Shown here: positions 52,017-61,200 of the stretch, piece after piece | How positions within the stretch are numbered: the first letter of the stretch is position 1 | How the letters are laid out: every line of letters starts with the position of its first letter | Assembly (NCBI GenBank): GCA_963822095.1 | Contig: CAWGGS010000044.1 | Location: 1-64,000 of the forward strand | Reading direction: 5' to 3' | Length of the DNA: 64,000 nt | Source: CAWGGS01 sp963822095 | Lineage (GTDB): Bacteria; Desulfobacterota; Desulfobulbia; Desulfobulbales; Desulfocapsaceae | Translations under genes and position numbers: made by a program | The notes under the pieces: generated by a model | Told to the model about the DNA's origin: nothing | The model's database searches: none | The model's input: only the letters and a program-made list of their open reading frames with translations

Positions 52017-53363
52017 CTACAGTGCCAAATATTCCCATAATGGGCCGGTAAAGCCACGCTTGTAAAGGGTACTCAGCGTCTTCGTCACCTGTTCGTCTTC
52101 GGAACCGGTCATCCAGTTTTTACGTCCTGCCGCCCGTTTATTGACAAGTGATCGAATTGCCTCTGACCCAATACCGTCCGGTTGATAAAATACGGGCTGC
52201 AGAAGATCTGTTTGAAGATCGATCTTTTTCTCGGCAAGGGCCATGTCGTAGAGGGTGGTTCCCGGATAGATTCTAATCCCTATAAAAAAGAAAAACACTG
52301 ATTTTTTAAGATGTTCGATGGCATCGAGCGTTTCGGAAACTGTTTGTTCAGACTCTTTCGGACCGCCAAGGAGAAAATAATGGGCGACATTGAGACCGGC
52401 TTTCCTGGCCTGTTGGTGGGCGAGAAAGACGTCTTCCACCCGAAAGGGTTTGCGGTAGGACTCAAGCATGACCCTGGAGAGAGATTCGGTTCCGAACTCC
52501 ACATGGCGGCAGCCGGCTTCGGCCATTATAGTAAAATACCTCTCCGGAAGCCGTATGGGTGCGAAAAAGGCACCCCAGGGGAGGGAAAGCCCGGAATCCT
52601 TCAACGCCTGGGCCACGTCAAGGCTGTGGCGCACATCGGAATTGAAGGCGGAATCTGTAAAAAAGAGGTATTTGGCTCCGGCGTGCGCAAGCTCCAGTGC
52701 AGTCTCGGCCACCTCCTGTGGGTCGATGAGACGATGGTTCTTCCCCTCGATGTGGGGGTAAGAACAGTAGATGCAGCGAAAAGAACATCCCCTTTTTGTT
52801 TGCAGGTTGAGCATCCCACCGTTTTGCAGGTAGTATGGAATATGGGCCGCGTCCCGGGAAAATCTACGATCTTGTCTTCCCTGCCAGGGGAGAGGTCTGT
52901 CGCTTGATTTTCCCACTGAAATCACCCCTGGGATTTCAGTGGGATCGCTGCCGGTGGCCAGAGCTTCCACAAAGAGGGCAAAACGTTCTCCTTCTCCGAC
53001 AATACCGTAATCCACACCGAGCAAGGTAAGAATCCTCTCCGGCATTATGGTAAATCCGCTGCCCCCGCATACGAAAACGGCGGACGAGTGTTCTCTCAAC
53101 CGTTGCACAAAGCCTGAATAGTTATGGAGAAAGTACAGGGGATCCCCGGAGTCGGTATTGTCGATGTTGCGAATTGATATACCAATGATATCGGGATGAA
53201 AGCCTTTTATTACTCCAAGCAGTTCATCCATGCTTAAGCTCAGCATATCAGCAATTCGTACCTCATGCTCTTGGGGTATGGCTCCGGCCACATAATCGAG
53301 ACCGATGGGATACACCGGATACGGGGCCTTGAGTGTGTTTGGAGAGATAAGCAGGATCTTCAT
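52017..53363 (-). CDS. Lipid biosynthesis-type B12-binding/radical SAM protein
   Basis: The 448-residue protein has a cobalamin-type N-terminal domain (PIGLDYVAGAIP near 19; VCGGSGFTIMPE near 98), then the radical SAM core with Cys193, Cys197 and Cys200 in RGCSFRCIYC. It looks like the family annotated as lipid biosynthesis B12-binding/radical SAM proteins, which I associate with ladderane-type clusters; I could not check this. Its ATG overlaps the end of the ketosynthase fusion gene by ATGA, so it is translationally coupled to chain assembly. Confidence 0.88.
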   Translation of the reverse strand: MKILLISPNTLKAPYPVYPIGLDYVAGAIPQEHEVRIADMLSLSMDELLGVIKGFHPDIIGISIRNIDNTDSGDPLYFLHNYSGFVQRLREHSSAVFVCGGSGFTIMPERILTLLGVDYGIVGEGERFALFVEALATGSDPTEIPGVISVGKSSDRPLPWQGRQDRRFSRDAAHIPYYLQNGGMLNLQTKRGCSFRCIYCSYPHIEGKNHRLIDPQEVAETALELAHAGAKYLFFTDSAFNSDVRHSLDVAQALKDSGLSLPWGAFFAPIRLPERYFTIMAEAGCRHVEFGTESLSRVMLESYRKPFRVEDVFLAHQQARKAGLNVAHYFLLGGPKESEQTVSETLDAIEHLKKSVFFFFIGIRIYPGTTLYDMALAEKKIDLQTDLLQPVFYQPDGIGSEAIRSLVNKRAAGRKNWMTGSEDEQVTKTLSTLYKRGFTGPLWEYLAL

Positions 53364-55525
53364 GGCTTATGAAATTCCATGGCGGTAAGGTAATCGCCGG
53401 TCCCAAGGACGAGGATTTTACTGCCGGACCCAAGCAGGATGTCGTCGTCTCCTATAATCGCACCGGGGATGCGACCGGCATCAAGATAGGCCGCGGCGAG
53501 CACTGCGGCCACTGCTGAGGCCGAGGCAAATTCGCCCAGGAGATTCCGATATCGCCAGAGTGGAACCCGTCTGTCGCTGGAGCCTAGAAAAGCCTCTACC
53601 TGTCTTTCTCCCGACTCGGACATTGAAGCGGGAATGCCTGCGAATACGGCAGCGTATTCGTCGATTGACCGTTTTGCCCCTCCCCATGCTTCGAGGAGTT
53701 TTTCAGGGGCATCTGGGGGGGCGTTTCGTCCATAAAAGAGCAGGCGGATCAAGCATCGTGCCTGCCTTTGGTCCCTGTTGACCAGCAGCGCACCGCCGCC
53801 GTCGGCCAGGAGGCTGCCCGGGGCGATGGAGGGATCCAGGAGGGGTGACAGGTGGTTGTGTCCTTCGTCGGCGCCCAGCAGCAGTGCAGACCCGCAATCG
53901 GCATCCAGCAGTTCGTTTGCCGCCAAAAGGGCCTGTTCAAAGGAATAGTCGCCGCCGCTTACGGTGATATTGGCGCCTGTGGCACCGAGGAAGATCGCGA
54001 TCTGGCTGGCGGAGCTGTTGTGGACCGAGCCGATAAAGTCGGTGGGACTGGGAAACTGTTCGCCGGATTCGTTGAGACGGCCTAGAAAATCCGCCGTCTC
54101 CGACAGTGCCCCCCATCCGGTGCCCATGAACACCGACGAGGGTTTGTCTTCTGCCTGGGCGTCATCGCAGGCTGAGGATGCGAGAGCAAGCGATATACGG
54201 GCCAGGCGTTTGAGGCGCCTGATGAGTCGGGGAGGAAGGTTTCCCCCCAGTCTGTCGGTTGCAAGCATTCCGGCAACCGGGGCTCCGGTGCAAAGTTGAG
54301 CCAGTGTCGTCTCTTTCAGACCGCATCCGGTGAGACAGGCACTGCCGTGCACGGCCAAGGGACCGTTGGGCAAAGAGGCAGTGGCACCGGAAACCGTGTC
54401 CGATCTTCCGATGACCAGGGAGGCGTTGTTGCCACCGAAGCCGAAGGAATTCGATAAAACGGTTCGGACAGGGCTTTCGACCGGATTAACGACAGGATTC
54501 AGGCCGAGGGCAGGGTCCGGTTGCCTGCAGCCGGTGTTGCCCGGGATGAATCCATGGGATACCGCAAGTCCTGCCACAACAGCCTCGATCGCTCCGGCAG
54601 CAGCCAGACTGTGCCCCGTTGCGCCTTTGATGGAAGACAGGGGCGGAGGTGACGGGAAAAGGGCATGGATTGCTTTGGCCTCTGCGAGGTCGTTATCCAC
54701 GGTTCCTGTGCCGTGCAGATTTATATAATCGACAGCGGACGGCCCGGTTGCGGCATCGGCCAGGGCGCTTTCCATGGCGATGAAGGCGCCTTTTCCTTCG
54801 GGATGTGGAGCTGCGGGGTGGTAGGCGTCGCAGGAAAGACCGGCTCCGAGGATGATGGCAAGAGGGTTTTCCGGGAGGATTGAAGTCAGCAGGAGCATGG
54901 CGGCCCCTTCGGCAACCGTGGTTCCCTGCCTTGAGGCGTCCAGAGGCCTGCATCCTCTTTGATCGACCAGCTGCAGCGAGTGAAATCCAAAATAGGTCAG
55001 CCTGCTCAGTGAATCGACACCGCCTGCAAGTATAGTCTCCATTTTCCCGGTACGCAGCAGGCGCACGGCCAGGGCGATGGCAGCAGCACTTGACGAACAG
55101 GCCGTGGAGGTGATAATCGCGGGTCCGGTACAGCCGCAGATTCCTGCTATATCTTCGGCGACACTTGAGAGGCCGTGATAGCGGTACCTTTTTTTGTCGG
55201 TGATAGATTCTCGTAAAAGGTGCTCCGTGGTCAGTATGCCGCCGGTGGTGCAGCCGAGTATCACCGCATCCGGCGGGTGGGGGCAGCCTTCCATGGCTAT
55301 CAGTGCTGCTTCGCGTGCCAGCTGATGGGTTCTCGGTAAAGGCGACTCCGACTTCAGATCCGGGACTTGTCCAACCGGCAGGGGGGCGCCGTGGAGGAGG
55401 GCAAAAATCTTGAGTGGAGCGATGGCAGACCTGTTTTCCCGAAGGGCCTGTGCCGTTTCGTCAAGCCCCCTGCCGAGGGGACTTATGATCCCGGTGCGGG
55501 CTATGTACACCGGTTTGCCGGTCAA
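53360..55525 (-). CDS. Ketosynthase fused to a Cys-less ketosynthase-like domain
   Basis: This 721-residue protein joins two thiolase-fold parts. Residues 1 to about 385 are a complete ketosynthase with Cys143 in STACSSS, His in LHGTGTVDND, and KGATGHSLAAAG. Residues about 395-721 form a second, shorter domain like the Ketoacyl-synt_2 family. Its would-be nucleophile region reads TVSGGDYSFEQAL, with no Cys. The design is that of a KS and chain-length factor on one chain. It overlaps both the ACP and the radical SAM genes by ATGA. Confidence 0.87.
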   Translation of the reverse strand: MTGKPVYIARTGIISPLGRGLDETAQALRENRSAIAPLKIFALLHGAPLPVGQVPDLKSESPLPRTHQLAREAALIAMEGCPHPPDAVILGCTTGGILTTEHLLRESITDKKRYRYHGLSSVAEDIAGICGCTGPAIITSTACSSSAAAIALAVRLLRTGKMETILAGGVDSLSRLTYFGFHSLQLVDQRGCRPLDASRQGTTVAEGAAMLLLTSILPENPLAIILGAGLSCDAYHPAAPHPEGKGAFIAMESALADAATGPSAVDYINLHGTGTVDNDLAEAKAIHALFPSPPPLSSIKGATGHSLAAAGAIEAVVAGLAVSHGFIPGNTGCRQPDPALGLNPVVNPVESPVRTVLSNSFGFGGNNASLVIGRSDTVSGATASLPNGPLAVHGSACLTGCGLKETTLAQLCTGAPVAGMLATDRLGGNLPPRLIRRLKRLARISLALASSACDDAQAEDKPSSVFMGTGWGALSETADFLGRLNESGEQFPSPTDFIGSVHNSSASQIAIFLGATGANITVSGGDYSFEQALLAANELLDADCGSALLLGADEGHNHLSPLLDPSIAPGSLLADGGGALLVNRDQRQARCLIRLLFYGRNAPPDAPEKLLEAWGGAKRSIDEYAAVFAGIPASMSESGERQVEAFLGSSDRRVPLWRYRNLLGEFASASAVAAVLAAAYLDAGRIPGAIIGDDDILLGSGSKILVLGTGDYLTAMEFHKP

Positions 55526-55788
55526 TCTTTTCCCCTTGGTGAATGTTCCTGGATATAGGTTGCCAAGGCCGTGAGTGTAGAGAAGACTTTCTCCCCGATC
55601 TCCTGATTGTTGATCACAACTCCGTAATCTTTTTCCACCATGACGACCATTTCCAGGACATCGATCGAATCGATGCCCAGATCCCCTCCTACCAGTTGGT
55701 CGTTTTCGTTAAAATCGTCCGGGGTGACATCGGGGAGGTTCAACAAGGTAATGAGTTTGACTTTCAGTTCGGTGATGAGTTCGTTCAT
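55522..55788 (-). CDS. Acyl carrier protein (second)
   Basis: The 88-residue protein has the phosphopantetheine motif GIDSIDV with Ser41, preceded by LVGGDLGID as in aryl-polyene and type II polyketide ACPs. It is the first gene of the minus-strand operon and overlaps the ketosynthase fusion gene by ATGA, so this ACP probably partners that synthase. Confidence 0.93.
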   Translation of the reverse strand: MNELITELKVKLITLLNLPDVTPDDFNENDQLVGGDLGIDSIDVLEMVVMVEKDYGVVINNQEIGEKVFSTLTALATYIQEHSPRGKD

Positions 55789-56091
55789 GTATATCTCACG
55801 ATAAATTGTCGGCGGGTTCTCCCACTATTTTCAAGAGGGGTGCAATCGTTGATTGCCGATCTTGAAAAGATTTCGTTTCCGGATACAAGGACCCGGATTT
55901 GCCATGCTAATGTAGCAGATCCCAGGACCGGTTCCAATAGAATTGAGCCGATTGGGGTGTCGGAAAGCAGCGGCTATCGGCAAAAAGAAAGAAAAGAGCG
56001 AATTAAATTTATATGTTGCGAATCATTTGTCAATAAGATAAAGACAACCAAAGGTGAAAATGTCACAGGCCCTCTACTCCCCCAATCCCGT
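55789..56091. other. Divergent promoter region of the cluster
   Basis: This 303-base gap separates the minus-strand ACP operon from the plus-strand dehydratase operon, so it must hold promoters for both. An AT-rich block at about 56000-56040 is the likeliest site. I could not assign a -35/-10 pair with confidence. A frame open across it on the plus strand is not thought to be coding. Confidence 0.45.
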
Positions 56092-56565
56092 ATGACAAAA
56101 GTGAATCTGTCAGAGCGATTATCGGATACCCGTCCAGCGGTGAATATATCGGATTATTCTATAGAAGACCTGCTTCCCCATCGCGGGGTTATGTTGCTCG
56201 TTGGTGAAATTCTTGAGGTTGACGAGCTGCATGCTGTGACGCAGAGTACGGTTGATTCCTCCTGGCCGATGGCCGACAGAGAGGGGGTCTCTCCTCTTAT
56301 CCTGGTTGAATTGGCGGCTCAGACAGCCGGCGTGTGCAACATATGGGAGCGGATTCTACATGAAGGGCCGGGATCTAAAAAATTGGGCTGGCTGGTTGCA
56401 GTCAAGCGAGCGGATTTCTATCTTGACCATCTCTCCATAGGGTTGTCGATAACGGCCAGGGCTGAAAATTCCCATGCCTTTGATAAACTGCGGGAGGTGA
56501 ACAGCCGACTTTATCATGGGGATCGCCTTCTCGCCGAGGTGGTCCTGCAACTGTTTCAGGCATAA
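56092..56565 (+). CDS. 3-hydroxyacyl-ACP dehydratase-like protein (aryl-polyene type)
   Basis: From ATG 56092 the protein has 157 residues. It is a hot-dog protein with the catalytic-type LLPHRGVMLLVGE (His30) and PLILVELAAQTAGV (Glu near 73) motifs found in the longer dehydratase of aryl-polyene clusters, where a pair of such dehydratases works on polyene intermediates. It opens the right-hand plus-strand operon and is followed six bases later by the ketoreductase. No good ribosome-binding site is seen at this start, and an upstream start in the same frame cannot be excluded. Confidence 0.8.
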   Translation: MTKVNLSERLSDTRPAVNISDYSIEDLLPHRGVMLLVGEILEVDELHAVTQSTVDSSWPMADREGVSPLILVELAAQTAGVCNIWERILHEGPGSKKLGWLVAVKRADFYLDHLSIGLSITARAENSHAFDKLREVNSRLYHGDRLLAEVVLQLFQA

Positions 56566-56570
56566 GGAAC

Positions 56571-57302
56571 ATGGAAGACAGACAAAAAATCGCAATAGTC
56601 ACCGGCGGAAGCGGCGGCATCGGCCGGGCTATCTGTGTTGAGTTGGCCCGTTCAGGCTGCCACCTTGTCATCAACTACATGCGGAACCGGGAAGGAGCGG
56701 AGAAAACTCTCGCACAGGTGCTGGAGGCCGGAGGCGGAGGCGAGATTCTCCAGTTCGACGTGTGTAACCGGGAGGCTACCGAGAAGCATGTTCAGGAGAT
56801 AGGCGAGCGACTGGAAACGATTGACATCCTGATCAATAATGCCGGTACCATCGCCGACGGGCTCTTTATGATGATGTCCAAGGAAAATTGGCACAAGGTA
56901 ATCGAAACCAGTCTCCACGGGTTTTATAATATGACCCGGCCGGTCATTGAACGCATGGTGCGAAAGCGGACAGGGACGGTGGTCTCCATCTCGTCGGCGG
57001 CCTCGTTAATGCCCAATCGCGGCCAGGCCAACTATGCTGCGGCCAAAGCGGGTTTGAATGCCGCTAGCAAGGCGGTGGCCTCCGAGGTCGCACGTCTGGG
57101 TATCCGGGTCAACGTGGTTGCCCCGGGCCTGATCGAAACCGAGATGATTAAAGATGCCCCTAAAGATCATATAAGGAGCCTGATACCGATGGCCCGCATC
57201 GGCAGGCCGGAAGAGGTGGCCCGGGTGGTGGCCTTCCTCTGTTCCGATGCCGCCTCCTATGTCACCGGACAGGTTGTGTCGGTCAACGGTGGGATGCTGT
57301 AA
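56571..57302 (+). CDS. FabG-type 3-oxoacyl-ACP reductase
   Basis: The 243-residue short-chain dehydrogenase has the NADP loop TGGSGGIGRA, NNAGT near 91, and the Ser-Tyr-Lys active site (SSAAS...YAAAKAG near 140-160). It reduces the beta-keto group after each condensation. The stop TAA shares its last base with the ATG of the LolA-like gene. AGGAAC lies before its start. Confidence 0.93.
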   Translation: MEDRQKIAIVTGGSGGIGRAICVELARSGCHLVINYMRNREGAEKTLAQVLEAGGGGEILQFDVCNREATEKHVQEIGERLETIDILINNAGTIADGLFMMMSKENWHKVIETSLHGFYNMTRPVIERMVRKRTGTVVSISSAASLMPNRGQANYAAAKAGLNAASKAVASEVARLGIRVNVVAPGLIETEMIKDAPKDHIRSLIPMARIGRPEEVARVVAFLCSDAASYVTGQVVSVNGGML

Positions 57303-57886
57303 TGCGAAGCCTTCTTTTCCTTTTCCTCTTCCTGCTCATCCTCCCGCTCTCCCTATCGGCAGCTCCGCTCAAAGGACGCGGGAATCTGCATTCGGTGCAG
57401 GCCGATTTCACCCAGGAAACGCATCTGAAGATACTCACCCGTCCTCTTGTCTCCCATGGAACATTCGCCTTTCAGGCACCTGAGTCCCTCCGGTGGGAGT
57501 ATCTTGAACCCCTGCACTCGATCATGCTGATGCACAACGGCAGCATGGAAAAATTTATAGAAAAAGACGGACATCTCCAACAGGATAAAGGGATGGGGAA
57601 CGGTTCCATGCAATTCATTCTTCCGGAGATCAGCAACTGGCTTGATGGACGTTTTGCCGAGAACCGAGTCTTTAAGGTTGCGCATAAAGATAAACGAACC
57701 ATAGTCCTCACCCCGAAAGAACAGGGACTTGCCTCCGTTATCAGTTCAGTTGAACTCCATCTGGGACAACAGATGGGGGTGATGGACTCGGTGACCATCT
57801 TCGAAGGACCGGATGCCTATACCCGGCTGACCTTCACCAATATTGTCGTGAACCGGAAAATTCCGGAAAACACCTTTTTGCAATGA
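57302..57886 (+). CDS. LolA-like outer-membrane lipoprotein carrier family protein
   Basis: The 194-residue protein has a signal peptide (residues 1-20) and the LolA-type start VQADFTQETHLKIL, then SHGTFAFQAPESLRWEYLEP near 55. The fold is an open beta-barrel that carries lipids through the periplasm. In aryl-polyene clusters such a protein is thought to help carry the lipid product to the outer membrane. It overlaps the ketoreductase gene by one base and the next gene by ATGA. Confidence 0.87.
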   Translation: MRSLLFLFLFLLILPLSLSAAPLKGRGNLHSVQADFTQETHLKILTRPLVSHGTFAFQAPESLRWEYLEPLHSIMLMHNGSMEKFIEKDGHLQQDKGMGNGSMQFILPEISNWLDGRFAENRVFKVAHKDKRTIVLTPKEQGLASVISSVELHLGQQMGVMDSVTIFEGPDAYTRLTFTNIVVNRKIPENTFLQ

Positions 57887-58557
57887 TCAGCCGCATTTTT
57901 TCTTCCCTGATACTGGTTTTTCTGCTGAGCTCCTGCTCCGTGACGGCAAGAGTGCCCGTTCCAGGGATTGTTCCCGCATATAATGGAGACAAGGTGCCGG
58001 CGAGTATCCTCGATTCCTTCCCTTCGGGGCGATGGCGGTTTGTTCATTCCATGTCTTTTCATTTAGCGGCGGGGGGTGAGGGGACAGCTCTCGGGGTTGT
58101 CGCGCTGGACGGTGACGAGATTCGTTGCGCCCTGACGACGGTAGAGGGCCTGGTCCTCTTTGCGGCCCGGGAGAAAGAAGGAGAACCGATTCAGGTTAGT
58201 CGGGCAGTTTCCCCCTTTGACAAAAAAGGGTTTGCCAAAGGGCTTGTGCGGGATGTCCGCACCATTTTTGTAAAACCAAAGGGTACGGTCGAGTGCGGTC
58301 GGCTGTCCGACGGGACTCCTCTCTGTCGCTGGTCCTTGGCTGATCAGATAACGGATGTTTTGCCGAAAAAAGACGGCTGCCACACCCTGAACACTTACAG
58401 CGATGGGCTAAGAAGCAGAACTGTCGACACCCGATCCTGCACAGTCCTCGACTCGACGGTCATCCCCGAAGATATTGATCTGGTGGCTTCGGGAGCGGCC
58501 GGATATTCACTCAACATGCACCTTGTCAGCGCGGAAAAATTACCAGCCGCCAAATGA
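57883..58557 (+). CDS. DUF3261-type lipoprotein
   Basis: The 224-residue protein has a signal peptide with the lipobox LLSSC near residue 17 and a mature beta-rich domain with LGVVALDGDEIRCALTTVEG-like sequence, matching the DUF3261 lipoproteins of aryl-polyene clusters. It should sit in the outer membrane and may take the lipid from the LolA-like carrier. Four Cys in the last 100 residues may form disulfides. It is coupled to the radical SAM gene by ATGA. Confidence 0.82.
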   Translation: MISRIFSSLILVFLLSSCSVTARVPVPGIVPAYNGDKVPASILDSFPSGRWRFVHSMSFHLAAGGEGTALGVVALDGDEIRCALTTVEGLVLFAAREKEGEPIQVSRAVSPFDKKGFAKGLVRDVRTIFVKPKGTVECGRLSDGTPLCRWSLADQITDVLPKKDGCHTLNTYSDGLRSRTVDTRSCTVLDSTVIPEDIDLVASGAAGYSLNMHLVSAEKLPAAK

Positions 58558-59834
58558 TATTATCCATGAAATTCAAACTGATCTATCCGAAATGGCCCAA
58601 ACTTTCCAGGCAGACGGAGTTTCATCTTCCTCCCCATGGCCCTGTGGTTTTTGCAGCCACCTTGCCGGAATTCGTAAACGTTGATTTTACCGATGAGAAC
58701 CTCGAAACCATCGACTTCGACGAAGAGGTTGATTTCGTCGGTATCTCCATGATGCTGACCGTTCAGGTAAAGCGCGGTTGGGAAATAGCCGATATTTATC
58801 GCAAGAAGGGCATTAAGGTGATCTTCGGCGGGATCGCCACCATGCTCCATGCCGAGGAGACCATGCTCCATGCCGATGCGGTTTTTTTAGGTGAAGCCGA
58901 GAGCCGGATGGAGGAGGTCCTGGCGGACTTCAGGGCCGGGAGTCTCAAACGGTGCTATAATTTTCTTGATAACCGGCCGGATATATCGCTGGTCGGCCCG
59001 GCCCGGCGCGACATCCTCAATCGGCAGCTGTACAATCACAGGGGTGTCCAGATGGTCGATCTGATGCATGCATCCAGAGGTTGCCGTTTCAATTGCTACC
59101 CCTGTGCGGTTGCCTATCTCGGGGGCCGGGATTTTCGACCTCGTCCCATCGACAAGACCATTGAGGAGATGGCGGGAATTGACAACAACCGCTTGTTTTT
59201 AGTAGACAACTCTCTAGCCCAGGACACAGCATGGGAGATCGATCTGTTTACCGAAATGATTCCCTTGAAGAAGAAATGGTGCTGTCACCCGATCGAGGAC
59301 AAGCCCGAGGTGCTCAATCTCGCCGCCCAGGCAGGGGCCTGGTATGTCTATCAGGCCGTGTTTGACACCTCCGACTATATCCGCGAGAGGATCAAAAGGT
59401 ATCACGATCACGGTATTGGGGTGGAGGGGACAATCCTGCTCGGCCTCGATACCCATACCGAAGACTCCATCAAACGGTTGATTGATTTCCTGCTTGAAAT
59501 TGAGCTGGACCTCGCGGAATTCACGGTCCTTACCCCTTTTCCCCATACCAAGGCCTTTGATGAGATGCAGAACCAGGGGCGTATCTTGACCTATGACTGG
59601 GACAGGTATTCGGCCGACCAGGTCGTATTCCAGCCACTGAATATGGCGCCCGAAAAATTGCAGGAGCTTCTCGACTACGCCTGGGATACCTTTTATCTCG
59701 ACGAATCCCAGAATATCAAAATGGCGCGGCTCTTCCAACAGGTGATGCGTAAAGAGATGGCCGACAATACCTTCAGGCCCCGCAACAGGGAACTTGCCGG
59801 TAAAGTCTTCGGCAGAGAGCGGACTGGAGGGTGA
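58554..59834 (+). CDS. B12-type radical SAM protein (third of its kind in the cluster)
   Basis: The 426-residue protein has a short cobalamin-binding-like N-terminal domain (IKVIFGGIATMLHAEE near 87) and a radical SAM core with Cys177, Cys181 and Cys184 in RGCRFNCYPC. Compared with classical B12-binding domains the N-terminus is shortened and I see no clear DxHxxG, so cobalamin may not bind covalently or at all. The ATG at 58554 overlaps the previous stop as ATGA; an ATG at 58566 is the alternative. Its substrate is unknown. Confidence 0.85.
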   Translation: MILSMKFKLIYPKWPKLSRQTEFHLPPHGPVVFAATLPEFVNVDFTDENLETIDFDEEVDFVGISMMLTVQVKRGWEIADIYRKKGIKVIFGGIATMLHAEETMLHADAVFLGEAESRMEEVLADFRAGSLKRCYNFLDNRPDISLVGPARRDILNRQLYNHRGVQMVDLMHASRGCRFNCYPCAVAYLGGRDFRPRPIDKTIEEMAGIDNNRLFLVDNSLAQDTAWEIDLFTEMIPLKKKWCCHPIEDKPEVLNLAAQAGAWYVYQAVFDTSDYIRERIKRYHDHGIGVEGTILLGLDTHTEDSIKRLIDFLLEIELDLAEFTVLTPFPHTKAFDEMQNQGRILTYDWDRYSADQVVFQPLNMAPEKLQELLDYAWDTFYLDESQNIKMARLFQQVMRKEMADNTFRPRNRELAGKVFGRERTGG

Positions 59835-59838
59835 TGGA

Positions 59839-61200
59839 ATGGATGCCGAAGGTGAGCTGAGGACCGCCATTTCCGCCTTGCTCGAAGGATCGCAGGTTAC
59901 GGGAAGGGATTTTTGTCACGGTCAAACGACAGTCCATGAGGTCTATGGGATGGCCGCCTGGCTCCGATCAAATCTTACCAGAGGAGGGAAGAGAGCTGTC
60001 GTCTGTCTCGCAGCGGAAGACCGGGGGGTAATTGCCGCGGCTCTTCTGGCCTCGCTGGCCGGTGGACCGGTGCTGCTGCTCCCCCATGCCTTTTCGAGGC
60101 AGGCTCTTGCCGACGTGCAGCAGGCAACCGGAGTGGGAATGGCCATAAGCGATATTGACAGGGATTTTCCTTCCGGCATGGAAATAATAAGACCTGGGGC
60201 GGGAACCCGGGAGCCGGAGCTTTCGGGGTTTTCCGTCGACCCTGATCGGGAATTGCTCAGATTATACACGGGCGGCTCCACCGGAACTCCGAGGATCTGG
60301 TCAAAGACGGCAGGCAACATTTTTGCCGAGTCCTTGTTCCTGGCACGGAACTTTCGTGTTACGCCTGCAGACAGGATCGTGGCAACCATCTCTTCCTATC
60401 ATGTTTACGGGCTGCTCTATTCGGTGACGCTGCCGCTGGTCTCCGGAGCCTCGGTCTTGCCGGGAACCCCGTCTTTTCCGGAAGAGATCATCCGGGCGGT
60501 TGACGATTTTCAGGCGACGATCCTGGTCAGTGTCCCGGCCCATTACCGGATACTGCGCGGCAAGCAGGCATTGGCTTCCTCCTTGCGGTTGGCCTTTTCT
60601 TCCGCTGGCCCGCTTGAACCTGAATCCAATGATGACTTCTGTAAGAGCAATGGAGTCGGTATCGTCGAGATCTACGGCTCGACCGAGACAGGGGGCATTG
60701 CCCTGCGCAATCGCTTTTCAGGGGAAGAGCGGTTTACCCCCTATCCGACCGTCGATTGCGAAGTCGTAAAGCAGCGGCTTCTGGTTCGTTCCCCTTATCT
60801 CTCGCCGGAGCTTGCTCGCAATGCGTTGGGATTTTTTGCCACGGGAGATAGAGTCGAGTTCGGTGAATCTTCGGGGTTTGCCCTGAAAGGGAGAGCCGAC
60901 TCGATCACCAAGGTTGCCGGAAACAGGGTTGATCTCGAGGAAATAACGGCCTACATCAAACAGCAGAAGGGGGTTGCCGACTGCCTGGTGCTGGCCCTTG
61001 AGGAGGGCGGCGGACGCCAGCATCGTATCGTTGCAATTATCGAGGGGGAGGGCGTGAACATCGAGGCGATGAGGAAGATCCTTGCCTTGCGTTTCGAACC
61101 GTATGCCCTGCCGCGGATAATGAAGTCGGTCGGACGGATGCCGATGAAAGAGAACGGGAAATACGACCGAGAGCAAATACTTCGACTCTTTGAGCAATGA
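59839..61200 (+). CDS. AMP-dependent acyl ligase
   Basis: From ATG 59839, six bases after GGAGGG, the protein has 453 residues. It has the adenylation motifs LYTGGSTGTPRIWSK near 141-155, a YGSTETGGIA motif near 277, TGDR near 335, and a C-terminal Lys in KENGKYDR. It is shorter than usual acyl-CoA synthetases. In aryl-polyene clusters this enzyme loads the starter acid onto an ACP. The starter acid is not identifiable from this window. Confidence 0.9.
   Translation: MDAEGELRTAISALLEGSQVTGRDFCHGQTTVHEVYGMAAWLRSNLTRGGKRAVVCLAAEDRGVIAAALLASLAGGPVLLLPHAFSRQALADVQQATGVGMAISDIDRDFPSGMEIIRPGAGTREPELSGFSVDPDRELLRLYTGGSTGTPRIWSKTAGNIFAESLFLARNFRVTPADRIVATISSYHVYGLLYSVTLPLVSGASVLPGTPSFPEEIIRAVDDFQATILVSVPAHYRILRGKQALASSLRLAFSSAGPLEPESNDDFCKSNGVGIVEIYGSTETGGIALRNRFSGEERFTPYPTVDCEVVKQRLLVRSPYLSPELARNALGFFATGDRVEFGESSGFALKGRADSITKVAGNRVDLEEITAYIKQQKGVADCLVLALEEGGGRQHRIVAIIEGEGVNIEAMRKILALRFEPYALPRIMKSVGRMPMKENGKYDREQILRLFEQ

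Noticed and set aside
55543..56091. N-terminal extension of the dehydratase gene at 56092
   Set aside because: It would run antisense through the ACP gene and the divergent promoter, and homology begins only after 56092.
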